Assembly (NCBI GenBank): GCA_004431415.1
Contig: QPMI01000496.1
Location: forward strand, 310,001 to 374,000
Length of the DNA stretch: 64,000 nt
Direction of reading: 5' to 3'
From: Cyanophora paradoxa
Lineage: Eukaryota > Glaucocystophyceae > Cyanophorales > Cyanophoraceae
This document shows positions 16,418 through 28,200 of the stretch, piece by piece (position 1 is the stretch's first letter; every line of letters starts with the position of its first letter). A model generated the notes under the pieces. That model had not been told where the DNA came from. It saw only the letters and a list, made by a program, of their open reading frames with translations, and did no database searches. Position numbers and translations under genes: made by a program.

Positions 16418-19251
16418 CTACGGCTCGTCCACCCAGCGCCCGGCGGAGGCGGCGGCGTGGCCGGAGCCGGCGGGGGGCGAGGGCAGCGCGTCGGCCCCCG
16501 AGGCGCGGAGCAGCTCGTCCTCCAGCAGGATCTAAAGAGATACATTAGAAAGAACCTTGAAGGGCTCTACGAGAGAGAAGAAATGCAAAGGCGCACGTCG
16601 TCGTCGTTGCTGGCGAGGAAGGCGTCGAGGCTCTTCGTAGGGTCGTCGTCTGCGGCGGGCGGGGCGGGGCGGGGCGCCGGCGGCTCAGGGCGGAACGCGC
16701 AAGGACCCGGCGGGGGCGAGAGCGCACCCAGGCCGAGCATGGCGGCCGCCGCGATGGCCCCGCCGGCGGGGCGGCCCTTGGGCGGGAAGGTCCGGTCGTA
16801 GAGCAGGTTGATCACCCGCTCCTGCAACCAAGCCGGGTCGGCCGGGGAGCGGGACGAAAAGGGTCCCGCGGGGAATCGAACTCGGACCTGCGAGAGGAGG
16901 AGCTCCAACACCTTCTCGCGGTCCGCGGGGCCCATCTCCTGCAGCGAAACGTCCGACGCCTTCCGCTGCGCCGAAAGCGGTCGGTCGGCCGCGCCGGTGC
17001 CGCGCGGCTCGGCTACCCCCCCTCCGCCCGCGCACCTCGCCCCCCCTGGAGGCCGCGGTACCCGGGCGCCCGCCGGCGCTGCTCCCCGGCCGCACCCCGA
17101 AGGTCGACCCGGGGGCCCCGCCTGGGGCCGGCCCCTCAGGCAAGGCCGGCAGAGAGACAGAGGGGGGTACGGGGGCTCACTGAACGCGGGCGCGTCGAAC
17201 CCCCCCGAGGCCGCGGTGCCCGGGCGCGTGTGGATCGCCCCGCGCCGCTTCGCGATCTCGCCCTGGGGGCCAAGGCTTGGACCAAGGCAAGGCCGGGGGG
17301 GCGGGCGAGGGGGCGGGGGGCCCGACCTTGACGTGGTCGATGCACTGCCTGAGGAAGACCTCGAGCTCGGTGCGGGCCTGCAGCTCGGCGACGTGGGCCG
17401 TCCGCACGGCCCGCAGGTTCCGCCGCTCGACCTCCAGCAGCCTCTTCAGCCGCCGGATCACCTCCTTGTACCGCGCCTCCGCGTCCCCGCCCAGCGCCCG
17501 GCCCCCGCCCGTCGCCATCCCCGGCTGCCGCCTCGCGTTCTCGTCCATCCTGCGCGCGCGCGAGCCCCGGTTAGATTCCGGGCGGGTGCTTTACTTCTCC
17601 TCTTCCCTTCCCGCGCGGCGCGGGGTGGCGCACATGGCGGCGGTCATCGAGTTGCGCTCCGCCGTCCGCTTCTCGAGCTCCTGCTTCAGCCGCGCGTTGT
17701 CCTTCTTCAGCGTCATCAGCTGCGGCGAGAGCGGGGGCGGCGAGTCAGAGGGGGGTACGCGGTCGTGCGGGCGCGGGTCCCACCTGCCGGACGAGGAACT
17801 CGCGATCGTCCTCCTGCGTCTTGAACTGCTGCTTCAGCCGCGCGTTCTCCTCCTTGTACTGCGGCCGCAGGAACCGGTCAGAAGCCTGGGAGAGCCATCC
17901 CGAGCAAGCCGAGCTTGAGCGGGCGGGCGCACGGCCTGGTTCTGCCTGTGGAGCCGGAGCGCCTCCTCCTTGGTCCACTCCAGCTCCTTGTTCACGTTCT
18001 TCGTCTTCTCGATCCACTCCAGCGCCCCGTCCTCCTTCTGCTCCCCCCGGGCGTCAGGAAGCTGCCCAGGGGTACCGCGTTCCGAGAGAAGGGGAGGGGA
18101 GGGGTACGGGCCTTGTCGCGCTCCTTCTTGAGCTCGACCTGGACCTCGTAGAGGCGCGCCTTGAAGGCTCGCAGGAGGTCCTTCTCCTGGTCTGCGGACC
18201 CGGCCGGGTTCGAACCCGCCCACGCGGAGCGGCCTGGGGGCGCGGACCCTGGAGGGTGTTGACGGTCTTCTCCTGGAGGTGGCCGATACCCTCGAGGATC
18301 TGGCTGTGCAGCGCGCGCAGGCGGTACATGCCGCCCTGCTCGGCCTCCTGTCGCCCCAGCGTCGCCTTGTCCAGCAGGCTCTTCAAATTGTCGATCGTCT
18401 GCTTGTACTGCGCCTCCCGCCGCATGTAGCTGTCCTGCGGCGCCCGTCGGCGGCGGCGGCGGCGAGGGCGGCGGCGCGCGGGGCGGGGCGCACCTGGCGG
18501 CGCTTCATGTCGGCGAGGAGCTCGTTGTTCTCGCGCTCGAGCAGCCTCGCCCGCTCCTGCACCTCCGCGAAGCTCTCCGGCACGTCCCGCTCCTTGTCCT
18601 GCGCCCGAGCAGCGTGAGCTGCGCCCGGCCACGGGCGCCGCGGAGGGCCCGGACCTGCATCCGCATGAGCGGGCTCGTCGCCACTCCCGCCGTCGGCGTG
18701 GTTGAGATGCCACGGCTCTGCTCGCGCCCTGTGAGCCCCGGACGCCCTCGCGCCGCGCAAGCTGCGGGGGGGTGCGCACCGGCTGGTTCGCCCGCGTTCG
18801 GGACTGCGGCCGCGCCCCGCTCGTGGGCGTGGTGCCCCGGGACGGCTGCCGCGCTCCCGAAGCGCTCCCGGGCCTCGCGCCGTGCGGGAGCGACGGGCTG
18901 CTTGCTTCATTCCTGCGCCCGCCGAGTGAGGCGGCGGGACGACGACGGCGCGGCGCCCCGCTCACTGCATAGATGTCTTCAGGTCGCCCGTCAGCTCGCG
19001 CATCTTCTTCAGCGACGCTGGCGAGGTGTCCCTGCGGCCGGGCCGAGGATGCGTCTGTGCTTGCGAAGCTTAGCTACGGGGCGGGGCGCGCACGATGTCG
19101 GTGGCATCGGCTGTGAAGAGCTAGGATTGGACTGCAGTTTCTCCTGCGCGGGGGCCCAAATGAGGCCCTCCAGCCCGCAGCCGCGGACGTGTTCGAGAGC
19201 ACGCGGGCGCACCAGCCGCTCCGCTAGGGAGTCCGGCGCTGACTTCTTCAT
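16418..19251 (-). CDS. Long coiled-coil protein, multi-exon, possibly ciliary
   Basis: ATG at 19,251 (MKKSAPDSLAERLVRP); a phase-2 GT-AG intron leads in frame to DTSPASLKKMRELTGDLKTS. Later exons include DKERDVPESFAEVQERARLL, DSYMRREAQYKQTIDNLKSL, DQEKDLLRAFKARLYEVQVE, EWIEKTKNVNKELEWTKEEA, YKEENARLKQQFKTQEDDRE, LMTLKKDNARLKQELEKRTA and DAEARYKEVIRRLKRLLEVE. The C-terminal region is Pro/Ala-rich, then DDDPTKSLDAFLASNDDDVR, ending at 16,418. It is essentially one long coiled coil without catalytic motifs. The exon style resembles cilium-associated coiled-coil proteins, and a DRC11-like gene lies nearby, but I cannot name the family. Head-to-head with the gene starting at 19,411. Confidence 0.7.
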
Positions 19252-19410
19252 CTGGCCGGTCCTGGCGCCCTGTTCGCTCGTCTTCTGGGGTTCCTCGGAA
19301 GGAGGCCGGTTTTGGTCCTGTGCTTCGATTCGCCTGTACCCGGGGCTTCAAAGACAAATCGCTGCGGGCGGGCGCAGGGACGACCCCTTTCGCTCAGCAT
19401 CGTGCCTTGC
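19252..19410. promoter_or_regulatory. Shared 159-bp divergent promoter region
   Basis: Separates the inferred start codons of the minus-strand coiled-coil gene (19,251) and the plus-strand gene (19,411). GC-rich without an obvious TATA box. One of three head-to-head gene pairs in this cluster. Confidence 0.45.
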
Positions 19411-20692
19411 ATGACGACGGAAGAGAGCGCGGACGCAGTGCGGCCGGGCAGCAGCGGCGAGTCAAGCTCCGATACTTCCCCAAGGCGCGTGTCGCGCATG
19501 ACGAAGCCGCTAAGGCGAAGCGCGCCCAGCCACCGCATCGACGCCTCGTCTCCCGGACCACCTCTCGACGAGAACTCGCTAGGCTCCCTGATGCTGAACG
19601 ACTCCGAGCCTCCGACGCTTCCCGCGGTACTTCTCGAGGTCGGCATCAACACACCACCCAAACCAGTAGCTACATTGGAAACTCTAAAGCGCATCTCGCC
19701 CGCTTCCCGAGTTCGCGCGGTGCGCCCGATTCAAAACCCTGGCTGGTAGACTCTTAGCCCTGACCGCGCGTCAGGCCCTCGCTTCAAGCGACTCCGAAGA
19801 GGGCTTGGATGAAAGCGCCTCGGATCGGGCGGAAACACCCAGCATTCAGACGCGGACCATCGCTCCTCGTTCGGAGTGTTCGCAGAAGCGGCACGCGCGG
19901 TGCGGGAGGGCCCTGCGCGCGGTTTCTGAGCGATCCTCATCGCCTTTCAGATCGGGAGAGACCGGCGTCGCGCGCGGGGTCGTCGGCGAACCGGAGGTCG
20001 AGGTCGAGCGGCTGCGGACGGAGCTGTCAGCCCCACCCCGCCCCCTCAGCTCGCCCCGCGCTCACGCGCGCTCCGCGCAGAGCGATGGCGCGCGCGCGGG
20101 CAGAGGACGCTGAGCGCGCATTGGCCGCGCTAGCGCTCGAGCGGGAGGCGGCCGAAGAGTCGCGGGACGCGTTGGAGACCGAGCTCACGCGCGTGTTGAA
20201 GCAGGCGAGCGCTCCCATCATCCGTCGGCGCGCTCGATAAGTGGCAGCCTGCATGACTCGACTCGGCGGCCGCAGATGCGGGATGACCGCGCGGCGGCGC
20301 GGGAACGGGAGCTGGCGCTTGCCGCGCAGCACAGCGCCGAGTGCGTGACGTTTATTTCGGACATCCACCAGTCCCTCGAGTGCCGGAGGATGGTGCGCGC
20401 GCGTCCCGCCGATCGCGGCGCCCGGCCCGCGGTGCGCCCCCTCACACAGACCGCCGCGCAGCTGGAGGCCCGCGTCTCGGAGCTGGAGGAAGCACTGCGA
20501 ACGCAGCGGGCGGCGGCGGCGGCGGCGGCGGCCGGCGGCGGCTCGCAGCTCTCGTGGTGCGCGGAGCGGCCGGAGGTGGGGTCCAGGCACGCGGGGGCCG
20601 GGGCGCCCCGGGGGGCGGGCGGGGAGGACCTCGTCGGCTGCTCCCCGGGCTGGTTCTCCACCTGCCGGCGGCCCGCCAACCCCTGCAGCTAG
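19411..20692 (+). CDS. Ser-rich protein with C-terminal coiled coil, multi-exon
   Basis: ATG at 19,411 (MTTEESADAVRPGSSGESSS). The first exon runs to 19,719; a 55-nt GT-AG intron (19,720-19,774) with a CTGAC branch-like site joins in phase 0 to ALASSDSEEGLDESASD. Further exons give EPEVEVERLRTEL, ARAEDAERALAALALERE, ELALAAQHSAECVTFISDIH and TAAQLEARVSELEEALRTQ, then a Gly/Ala stretch and GCSPGWFSTCRRPANPCS before the stop at 20,692. The N-terminal ~150 residues look disordered and phosphorylatable; the rest is a coiled coil interrupted by an Ala run. No family recognised. Head-to-head location next to another coiled-coil gene suggests co-expression. Confidence 0.6.
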
Positions 20693-21005
20693 CCCCCGCC
20701 TCACGCCCAGTCCCCTGCGTCCCGGCCCTCCCTTTTTCTCAGCCTCCCCATCATCGCTCAGTTTTTTTTGACGTGCTCCTTATTTTAGCCCTTTTTCTCG
20801 CTTTTTGTATGTATGATTGTGCATGTAAGGCGAAACAATGTATATACGTAAGTACTGGCTGCTGGCTTTGGCTCCTAGGGGTTCGAGATCATCTGAGCCC
20901 CTGTCTCCCTCTTTTCCCCTCCTCTCTCCCCCTGCTCTTCGTCCCTCGCCCCCCGCCTCCATCCCGCTCTCCTCTCCTCCCCTTCTCCCCTCCCCCTTCA
21001 CGCCG

Positions 21006-21036
<31 letters not shown>

Positions 21037-21361
21037 CCCCTCCCCTTCTCCTCCTCCCCTCATGATCAACCCCTCTCTTCAGCTCAGTTCAGTAATTATA
21101 ACTCTTATTGCGCATCTAGAACGGACAGCCCCTTAAGCTTGAGAACGCTTCCTCGGACCATGATTTAGAGCTCGATCGCGAGGCTCCAGTTGCAAGGCAG
21201 CTCATCCTCTAGCCCGAGGCAGCTAAACCCTTCGATTCTCCTTCCCCTAGCTCCCCTAGACCTCCCCCCCCTCCCTCCCTCCGCGTCCTTGCCCCAAGTT
21301 CATTTCAGTTCGTCGTCGTGCAGATTTAATTATAGCTGCAGCCCGCCGCCGCCGCGCAAAG
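20693..21361. other. Intergenic, pyrimidine-rich with a 30-base C run
   Basis: Probably 3' UTR of the upstream gene and 5' region of the next. 20,890-21,060 is almost pure C/T (CCTCCCC repeats) with an uninterrupted C run at about 21,008-21,032. No supported gene. Confidence 0.6.
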
Positions 21362-22648
21362 ATGAAGTCGAAGATCCTCGCCGCGCTGCTCGTCGCCTTC
21401 TGCGGCGTCGCGCTCGCCGGCACTGCAGTGCTGACGCCAACGACTCTGAACCCGATCCCCATCGCCGAGCGAATCGTACGCGGCGCCGGCGTCGGCGCCG
21501 GCCTCTTCTTTCGCGGGGTTTTCGCTTCTTAAGCTCGCGATCACCCCGCAGGCGAATTCTGTGCACCAGACTTTGAGCGCTGACGGGATCGCGGGTGCGA
21601 TCGAATTTAGATTACCGTAGCACCTGAGCGCGGCGGCAATGGCAAGCTCGAGACGCTTATAAAAATAAGCACGCAACGCCGTGTGCGAAGACTGAATTTT
21701 CCGGCAGTCGCGAACGCCGCGACGGCCGCGGCGGGCGCTGCAGACTTGGCGCTGAACGACCAGCAAGCCGCAGCAATCGCTCTCGCCGCCGGGCAAGTGT
21801 GGGAGGCGACCTCGATCGCGGGCCGCTTCGCTGCTAACATCGCGGACGCCGCCGTGGTCGCCGCTGGGGTGCGCCGACGGCGTTGTGACCGCCTGTAAAA
21901 TTGATCGGGCTCGCAGGTTCGCCGCGGAGAGCTTCGTCAGACGATCGACACTGTCACGCGTTTCGGCGAGGTCTCGTCCCTTCGAATTCAAATTTCGCAG
22001 CCAGGCGCCGCTGCGAAATTTAATTTATCTATCTTCCGTTGATCATGAGGGGCTTCAATTTGCAGTCGATCCTCGCGGCGGTCGAGGCGGGCCAGCGCGC
22101 GACGATCGCAGCCCGCACCGAGGCATTCGCGCGCGCCACACAGGGCGAGGGCTTGACCGCAGCGCTGGTCCGAAATCGCGTGCGCTTCGAGATCTCGATC
22201 GAATTCTGATCATGAGCGCGCGCGGCGCCGCGCCGCAGGGCGAGCAAGTCGCGAACGCGACGGCGACGCAGATCGCGTACGGGGCCGGCTCGGCGGCCGC
22301 CTGGGCCACCGTCCTGGCCCTCACCCCTGAGGTCTACTCTTGCATTTGCATGAATTTAAATTGCATGAATCTAAATTTCAATTTTGCGCTCTCGATCGTG
22401 ATCGATATCATGATCATGATCTAGCGCATTTTCCTTTTGGACGTCGACCTTCCTGCGCGGCGCAGGGGCCGGGCACGGCCTAGGCATAATCCGGATTCTC
22501 GCCGCAGGGGACGGCCCCAGCGTCTGGCGGTGGAGCCCCGGCGACCGCCCCTTCAACTGGCACCGGTACCGGACCGGCACCGTCGGCAGCTCCGGCCGGA
22601 GGCACCGGCGGCGTCGGCAGCGCCCCTCCCCGCCGCCACTTCCTCTAG
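21362..22648 (+). CDS. Alanine-rich secreted protein, multi-exon
   Basis: ATG at 21,362 begins a signal peptide (KILAALLVAFCGVALAGTA). Later exons, each bounded by GT/AG, read NSVHQTLSADGIAGAI, ANAATAAAGAADLALNDQQA to ANIADAAVVAAG, SILAAVEAGQRATIAARTEA to GLTAAL, and EQVANATATQIAYGAGSAAA to TPE. The end is a Gly/Ala/Pro/Thr tail (GTAPASGGGAPATAPSTG onward) with stop at 22,648. Ala dominates every exon, suggesting a long amphipathic helix or helical bundle followed by a flexible tail. No Cys in the mature part that I can see. Family unknown. Exon limits are approximate, and a frame-3 middle exon is uncertain. Confidence 0.6.
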
Positions 22649-22928
22649 ACTCTCGGTGGAAGGACCGCCGGCCGGGCCCGTGCAGCTCGTGATCAGCGCT
22701 AGCGGCTGCAGACAGACTGTCGTACAATATATATTAACATTCATAGCATCGTAAATTCAATAACGCGAAAAACAACAGACTCATGATCAATTAATTGATA
22801 TCGATTAAAGAAAGAAAGAAAGAAAGAAAGAAAGAGAGAGCGTGCAGCTCGTCACGGCGTCCTGGGTCAGAGGACGTCGACCCCCGAAGAGGGGGCCGGG
22901 GGCCCGGGCCGGCCGGTTGGGCGGGGCC
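22649..22928. repeat. Short intergenic region with (GAAA)n microsatellite
   Basis: GAAA is repeated about eight times at 22,805-22,836. Convergent 3' ends of the Ala-rich gene (+) and the unknown gene (-) flank this 280-bp spacer. Confidence 0.7.
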
Positions 22929-23620
22929 CTAGTCGACGAGGCGGAACCCGAAGGCGCCGGCGAGGGTCGCGGAGCCGGGCGCGGTCTTCACGTAGAGGTC
23001 CAGCGTGTCCGAGCGCCGCATGCGGGCCGACGAGAGGTCCACCGTCCCCCGGAACGTCCCCGGAGCCACCTGCCGGCGCCTCAGATGGAGCAGACCCGAG
23101 CGGATCGGGGCGGATCGGAGCCTCGGAGCGCACCTGGGGGATGGGCTCGACGTCGTCGGAGCCGAGGGGCCCTTGCTCCGTCGTGAGGCTCGCCGCGTGC
23201 ACGCTCCCCTCGAACTCGTCCGTCACGACGAACTGCGAACAAAGCGGGGGGGGGGGGGGGGGGGGGGAGGGGCCCAGGGGCCGAGGGCGGAGCGGGGCAC
23301 CTCGAATGCCACGGGCCGGCGGCGCGAGAGCTCGCGGCCGAGGGGGAAGACGAGGAAGAGGCCTCTCCGGCCGGCCCTGGTTCCGGCGCCGGAGCAGCTA
23401 TCCCTCGAATTCCGCTGCATCCGATGATCATGGATGGCTGCAACGCTGGTGGCTCCAGCTCCCGACGCCCCTCAGGGCCTTCAGTTCCGATCCCGTCGCT
23501 GGTTACGACGCGGAGCAGCTCGAGCCGCACGTCGAGGCCCACTTCGGAGGCCTGGCCCCGGCCCGGCCAGCCGCGGAAGGCAAGGAGCGGCGCTCTCGCA
23601 ATCGGACCGCGTGTTCCTCG
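22929..23620 (-). CDS. Unknown beta-rich protein, multi-exon (5' end unclear)
   Basis: Read on the minus strand, exons give EVGLDVRLELLRVVTSDGIG, then LFLVFPLGRELSRRRPVAFE, then (after an intron holding a ~20-base G/C run) FVVTDEFEGSVHAASLTTEQ to DDVEPIPQ, then VAPGTFRGTVDLSSARMRRS to ATLAGAFGFRLVD with the stop at 22,929. Joins are GT-AG and keep frame. The sequence alternates hydrophobic and polar residues as in a beta-sandwich. No family recognised and the start codon is not clear. Its 5' end lies about 150 bp from the stop of the NUDX14-like gene on the same strand. Confidence 0.5.
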
Positions 23621-23765
23621 GTTTAAAAAGTATGAACAGGCTCGCCCTGCGTCCCCGCGAATTCGAGGCTCTCCCCCCAGTATGAGACAAGGGTGCGATC
23701 ATCAGTAGAAACAAGCATGAACAAGAAGCATGGAGACCGCCGACGGGGGACAAGGGGCGGGGCGG

Positions 23766-25097
23766 CTACGCGAGGGGGTCCTTCTTGGGGGTGGTGGCGG
23801 GGTGCGAGTCGAGGGCCCCCGTCTGAGTCAGGTGCTCGTACAGCGTCAGCGCGAACAGCGACTTCGCGTCCGGCGTCGACCTGTACCCCCTCCCCCGAGG
23901 GACAGATCAGGAAAGGCTGTACCCCGCCGGAGGCTGTACCCCCATGCTTCGTGCGCACCGCCAGAGATCGTCGAGGGGGATGATCTTGAGCGTGATCGAC
24001 TCGTTCTCGTCCAGGCAGCCTGCGTGGAGGACGGATGGTCGAGGACAGGTGGGGGGTACGCGACGAATCGCGGAGGGGGGCGGGGACGGCGTACCCGTGA
24101 GGCGCCCCTCGAGCTCAGTGATCTTGGCGCGGGGGAGGGTTTCCCGGTACAGGAACACGCGGATGAACTCGTCGCAGCCGCCGGGGCTACCGCAAACGAG
24201 TTCAGGGACGAGGGGGGTACGGCGCCGGGCCGGAGAAGAGGGCTCGCCTGGGGAAGATTCCGCTCCAGGCGCCCTTGGAGGCGAGCTTCGTCAGGTCGAT
24301 CATCTTCTCGGCGTGCACCGTGATGCCCGTCTCCTCCTGCATCCTGCGGCGGCGGCGTGGGCGCCAGGGGCGGGGCGCGCGGGTTCGAATCCAGGCGCCG
24401 CGCACTCCTTGGCCGCCACGCCGGCGAAGTTGCCGGAGCCGTCGAGCATGCCTGGGAGGGCGTACCCCTTTGGCTTTGGCGGGGGTACGCGAATCGAGGC
24501 TCGGGGGGGTACCGGCGGGGATCTCGAGGAAGTTGGCGACGCCGATGGGCACGCGGGGCTGGACGGTCATCAGGGTGTACTTCTTGCCGTCCTCGGCGCA
24601 CTTGAGAATGACGAGGATCGCCACGGAGCCGCCGCGCGCGAAGACGATGCCCGGCGCGGGCTTCCCGTTGGTCGTGTTGATGACCTCGGCCTTGAACTTG
24701 ATGAAGCTGCCGCGGGCGGCGTGAGGCGGGGCGTACGCGGGGGCGCCGACCCACAAAGGGCCGCTGGATGCCACGGGATGCCGCTCGGAGCGGCGCTGCG
24801 CCGGAGGCGGCCGCACCCGATGATGTTGTGCCCGAACACGTCGACCGACTGAATGTGCACGCTCTTCACCTCCAGGGTCTTCTCGTTCTCCATCCGCCTA
24901 ACCCAGTCCACAAGGCTTGCGGTCTCAAGGATACGCTTCGGCTCGACATCGATGCCCGGCGCTAGGGTCACAGGAACCTGCGGCGAGCTAGGTCGGCCGA
25001 GGTGGGCCGGCGGGCACGGCTCCAACCGGCCCGCTCGTACTGGCAAGCGGCGCACCTGCTTCCCACGGATTGCGACGCTCAAGGCGGAAGCCGACAT
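23766..25097 (-). CDS. NUDX14: ADP-sugar pyrophosphatase, NUDX14-like Nudix hydrolase
   Basis: ATG at 25,097; exon 1 MSASALSVAIRGKQ is followed by VPVTLAPGIDVEPKRILETA and SVHIQSVDVFGHNIIG. Next come SFIKFKAEVINTTNGKPAPG with IVFARGGSVAILVIL and VQPRVPIGVANFLEIPAG, then MLDGSGNFAGVAAKE spliced to MQEETGITVHAEKMIDLTK. The Nudix box is complete across this junction (AAKEMQEETGI; Arg of the consensus is Lys). GCDEFIRVFLYRETLP, ENESITLKIIPLDDLWR and SLFALTLYEHLTQTGALDSH end the protein at 23,766. Order and motifs match plant ADP-glucose/ADP-ribose pyrophosphatase NUDX14, which hydrolyses ADP-sugars to AMP and sugar-1-phosphate. No transit peptide is apparent. At least seven introns. Head-to-head with the DRC11-like gene (179 bp apart). 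Confidence 0.9.
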
Positions 25098-25276
25098 GGT
25101 TCGAGGCGGGAGCTTTGCTGGTGCGGTGGTAGATACTCGCGCGAATGTGCGGAGAGCGAGGCGGAACGTTGCTGCTGCGCGGGCGACCCGGTGACCCCCT
25201 GGTTTTGCCTTCGCTTCTCGTAGCTCTACCCGTCCAGAAAAAAAGAGCCGAAAGAGGACGGCAAGCAGCCGCCGCG
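25098..25276. promoter_or_regulatory. Shared 179-bp divergent promoter region
   Basis: Between the start codons of the NUDX14-like gene (25,097, minus) and the DRC11-like gene (25,277, plus). No canonical TATA box seen. Confidence 0.45.
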
Positions 25277-28200
25277 ATGGCGAACATGTGAGTGGCCACA
25301 CCGCGCTAGGCAGCGCGCAGGCGGCGTCTGACCCGCGGCCGCCCGCAGAACGTACGACGTGCTATGGCGGGAGGCCATGACGGACCTGCTCGACCAGATG
25401 GAGACAGAGTCTCCGGAGGACCCGAGCCTTATCCTCACGGTGCGCCCGGGCCGCCGCCGCGCCGCCGGCTCGCGCTCTCCGCGCACGCGTAGCTAACGCA
25501 GCCGGCGGCGCGAGCAGACGCACTCCGACAAGCAGGAGGTGTTCCAGCACCTCGCCTGCCTGTACATCCGCTACATCCAGATCTTCAGCAAGCTGGAGGA
25601 GTGCTACGATCAAATCCTGCACCCGCAGAAGCGAGCGGACATCCGAAAGATCCTAGAATCCACCATGGGCCGCATCCTTGAGATCAAGGACGTGCGCGCT
25701 CTCCCTCCGCGCCCTCCCGCCGCGCCCCGCCCCGCCGCGGCGCTCCCGGCGCGGGAAGCTCACCGGGGCACGGCGGCGGGGCGCAGCAACTGGTGCAGAA
25801 CCAGAAGACGGAGTACATCAACCTGGACGACATCCTGGTGGACCTTAAGCTGCAGCCGGACGTGCTCGAGCTGCCCATCCCCCACTACTTCATCGAGGAG
25901 CGCAAGAAGGAGCTCGAGGACCGCGAGCGGCTCATGGCGCGCCCGCCCCGCCCCGCCCCGCCCCCGCGCGCTCGCTCCGCCGCTGACCGCCGCTCTGGAG
26001 CGCAGGCGGCTCTGATGACGCAGGCGGGGATACGGGACCCGACGACGGTCCCGCCGGCGCCGCGGGGCTACGTGGGGCCCGAGCTCTCCGTGGAGCAGGC
26101 GATCCGCATCATCCAGGTCAACGAGCGCGGCCGGCAGGGGCGCCAGCGCGCCAAGCTCACCCGCGAGATCCGGAGGCGAGCTCGCCCCTCTTACCCCCGC
26201 TTGCCACCCCGCCTTGACTCCTCCTTTTCCCGCAGGGAAGAGGAGCGGGAGCAGCGGCACGCGGAGATCGGCGACCTGGAGGCCGACCCCGACCTCGCCG
26301 CCATCACCATCCAGAAGAAGTGCGCCCGTACCCCTCCCGGCAGACTCCGGGGGTAGAGGCCGACGCCGGCGCCGCAGCTTCCGCGGGTTCATCGCGCGGA
26401 AGAAGGTCGACGTCATGCGCGAGGAGGAGCTCGTCTTCCTCGGTGCGGCGTACCCCCCTGCCCCCGCGCCGTTCCGCCCCGGAAGCGTACCCCGACGCCC
26501 CTCGTCCCCCCAAGGGATGGCGCCGCCGAAGCGGCCGGAGCCGGAGCACGACCCGATACTCAAGATGGAGAAGAACAAGGTGAGGGGGTGGTCGTCCAGG
26601 GGTACGGCCCGCCGCGGGCCGCCCGCCTGACGCGTGCCGGGGGGTACAGTCGAGGAGGAAACACGACCAGGAGCAGCACGGGAGGGAGTTCGACGACGGG
26701 ATCAACGCCCTGCGGCGCAAGTGCGGGCGCCCTCCTCCTCACCCCGCCCCCCGCCCCCCGCCCCCCGCCTCGCCCCGCCCAACGCGGGCAGGATGTACGA
26801 GCTGGAGGGCCCGGACATCCGCGACGCGATGCAGGACAAGATCCGCCAGTGGTTCATCGCCACCCGCGAGGCCCGCCCCCGGCCCCGGCCCCCTCGGCCC
26901 GCTCCCTTGCTCCTTCGCCTCGCCTGAGAGGCCGCCCCCGGGGGCGCGCCGCGCAGGCGACGGGCCAGTTCCCGGAGTACCCGCCGCGGGAGGAGGGCGG
27001 CTCGCTGGAGATCCTGCACCCCCCTCCGCCCCTGACAGCCGAGGAGCTTGCCGACCTCGCCCGCAAGAAGGAGGAGGGTGCCTCTTCCCTCCCCCCTTCC
27101 TCCCCTGCCCCCAGAGCCCGTCTCACGCCCCGCCCCGCCCCGCCCCGCCTTTTTGCCTGCAGAGGAGCTGGCGGCGAAGGGCAAGGGCAAGGGCGGCGCC
27201 AAGGGCGACTCGAAGGGCAAGGGTTCGCCCCCCTTCCCGCGCCGCCGCACCCGCCGCCGCCTCCAAAGATCGCTTCTTCGCTACCGCCGCCTCCGATGCC
27301 GACACGGGGCGGGGCGGGGCGGGCAGGCAAGGGGAAGGGCAAGGGCAAGGGGAAGGGCAAGGGGGAGCCGGAGGAGGAGGACACGGGGCCGAAGCCCCTC
27401 CCCGCCTTCTGGGTCCCCTTCGTCCAGCAGGGGTGCGCCCACGCCACCCCGCCCCGCCCCGCCCTCCTCGGCGTCTGACGGGGGCGCTCTGCGGCGGGCA
27501 GGATCACGCAGTACTGCAAGGTGTGGCAGGACCGGGACGAGTCGTGGAACGTGGCGCAGAAGCACGACCCCGAGCTCGTCAAGGAGGGCCTCCGCCCCGA
27601 GCTCGAGGAGGAGGTCCCCGGGGCGGGGGGGGGTACAGGGCGACGAGGGGGGCTGACGCCGGGGCCCGCACACGCACCGCAGATCCGGCTCCAGGTGGAC
27701 GAGGCGATGCGCGTCGAGCTCGAGAACCTCAAGCTCGCCGTCGTGCGCACCACCGCCCCCCACTGACCCGCCCCGCCCCGCTGTCTCACGGGGGCGGCAG
27801 GAGCGGGCCAAGGCGCGGGCCTCGGGGAAGAAGGGCAAGAAGGGCAAGCCCAAGAAGAAGAAGGTCCGTCCGCTGCTCGGACCCCTTACTTCGATGGGAG
27901 CGGGTCCTGATGGGGACGGCGTGCCGGGCGGGGCAGGACAAGAAGAAGAAGGAGAAGGGGAAGAAGGGGAAGAAGGACCCGACGGCGAACCGCTCCATCG
28001 AATCCCTCTTCGCGGAGCTCATCGGCAACGGCATCGTCCAGAAGGCGCGGCCGTGCCCCCGCCCGCCCCAGCAAGGTCCCCGCTCGCCTCACCTTCGTTC
28101 TCCCGCCCCCCGCAGCACCCGCGGGTGTTCCTGAAGGAGCTCGTCGGCGAGTTCAACTACCTCGGCTCCACCCTCGAGAAGGTCCTTTCCGTTTCCCGGC

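Noticed and set aside
24370-24400. Perfect B-box GGTTCGAATCC within a NUDX14-like intron
   Set aside because: No A-box upstream and no cloverleaf; likely chance in GC-rich intron DNA.
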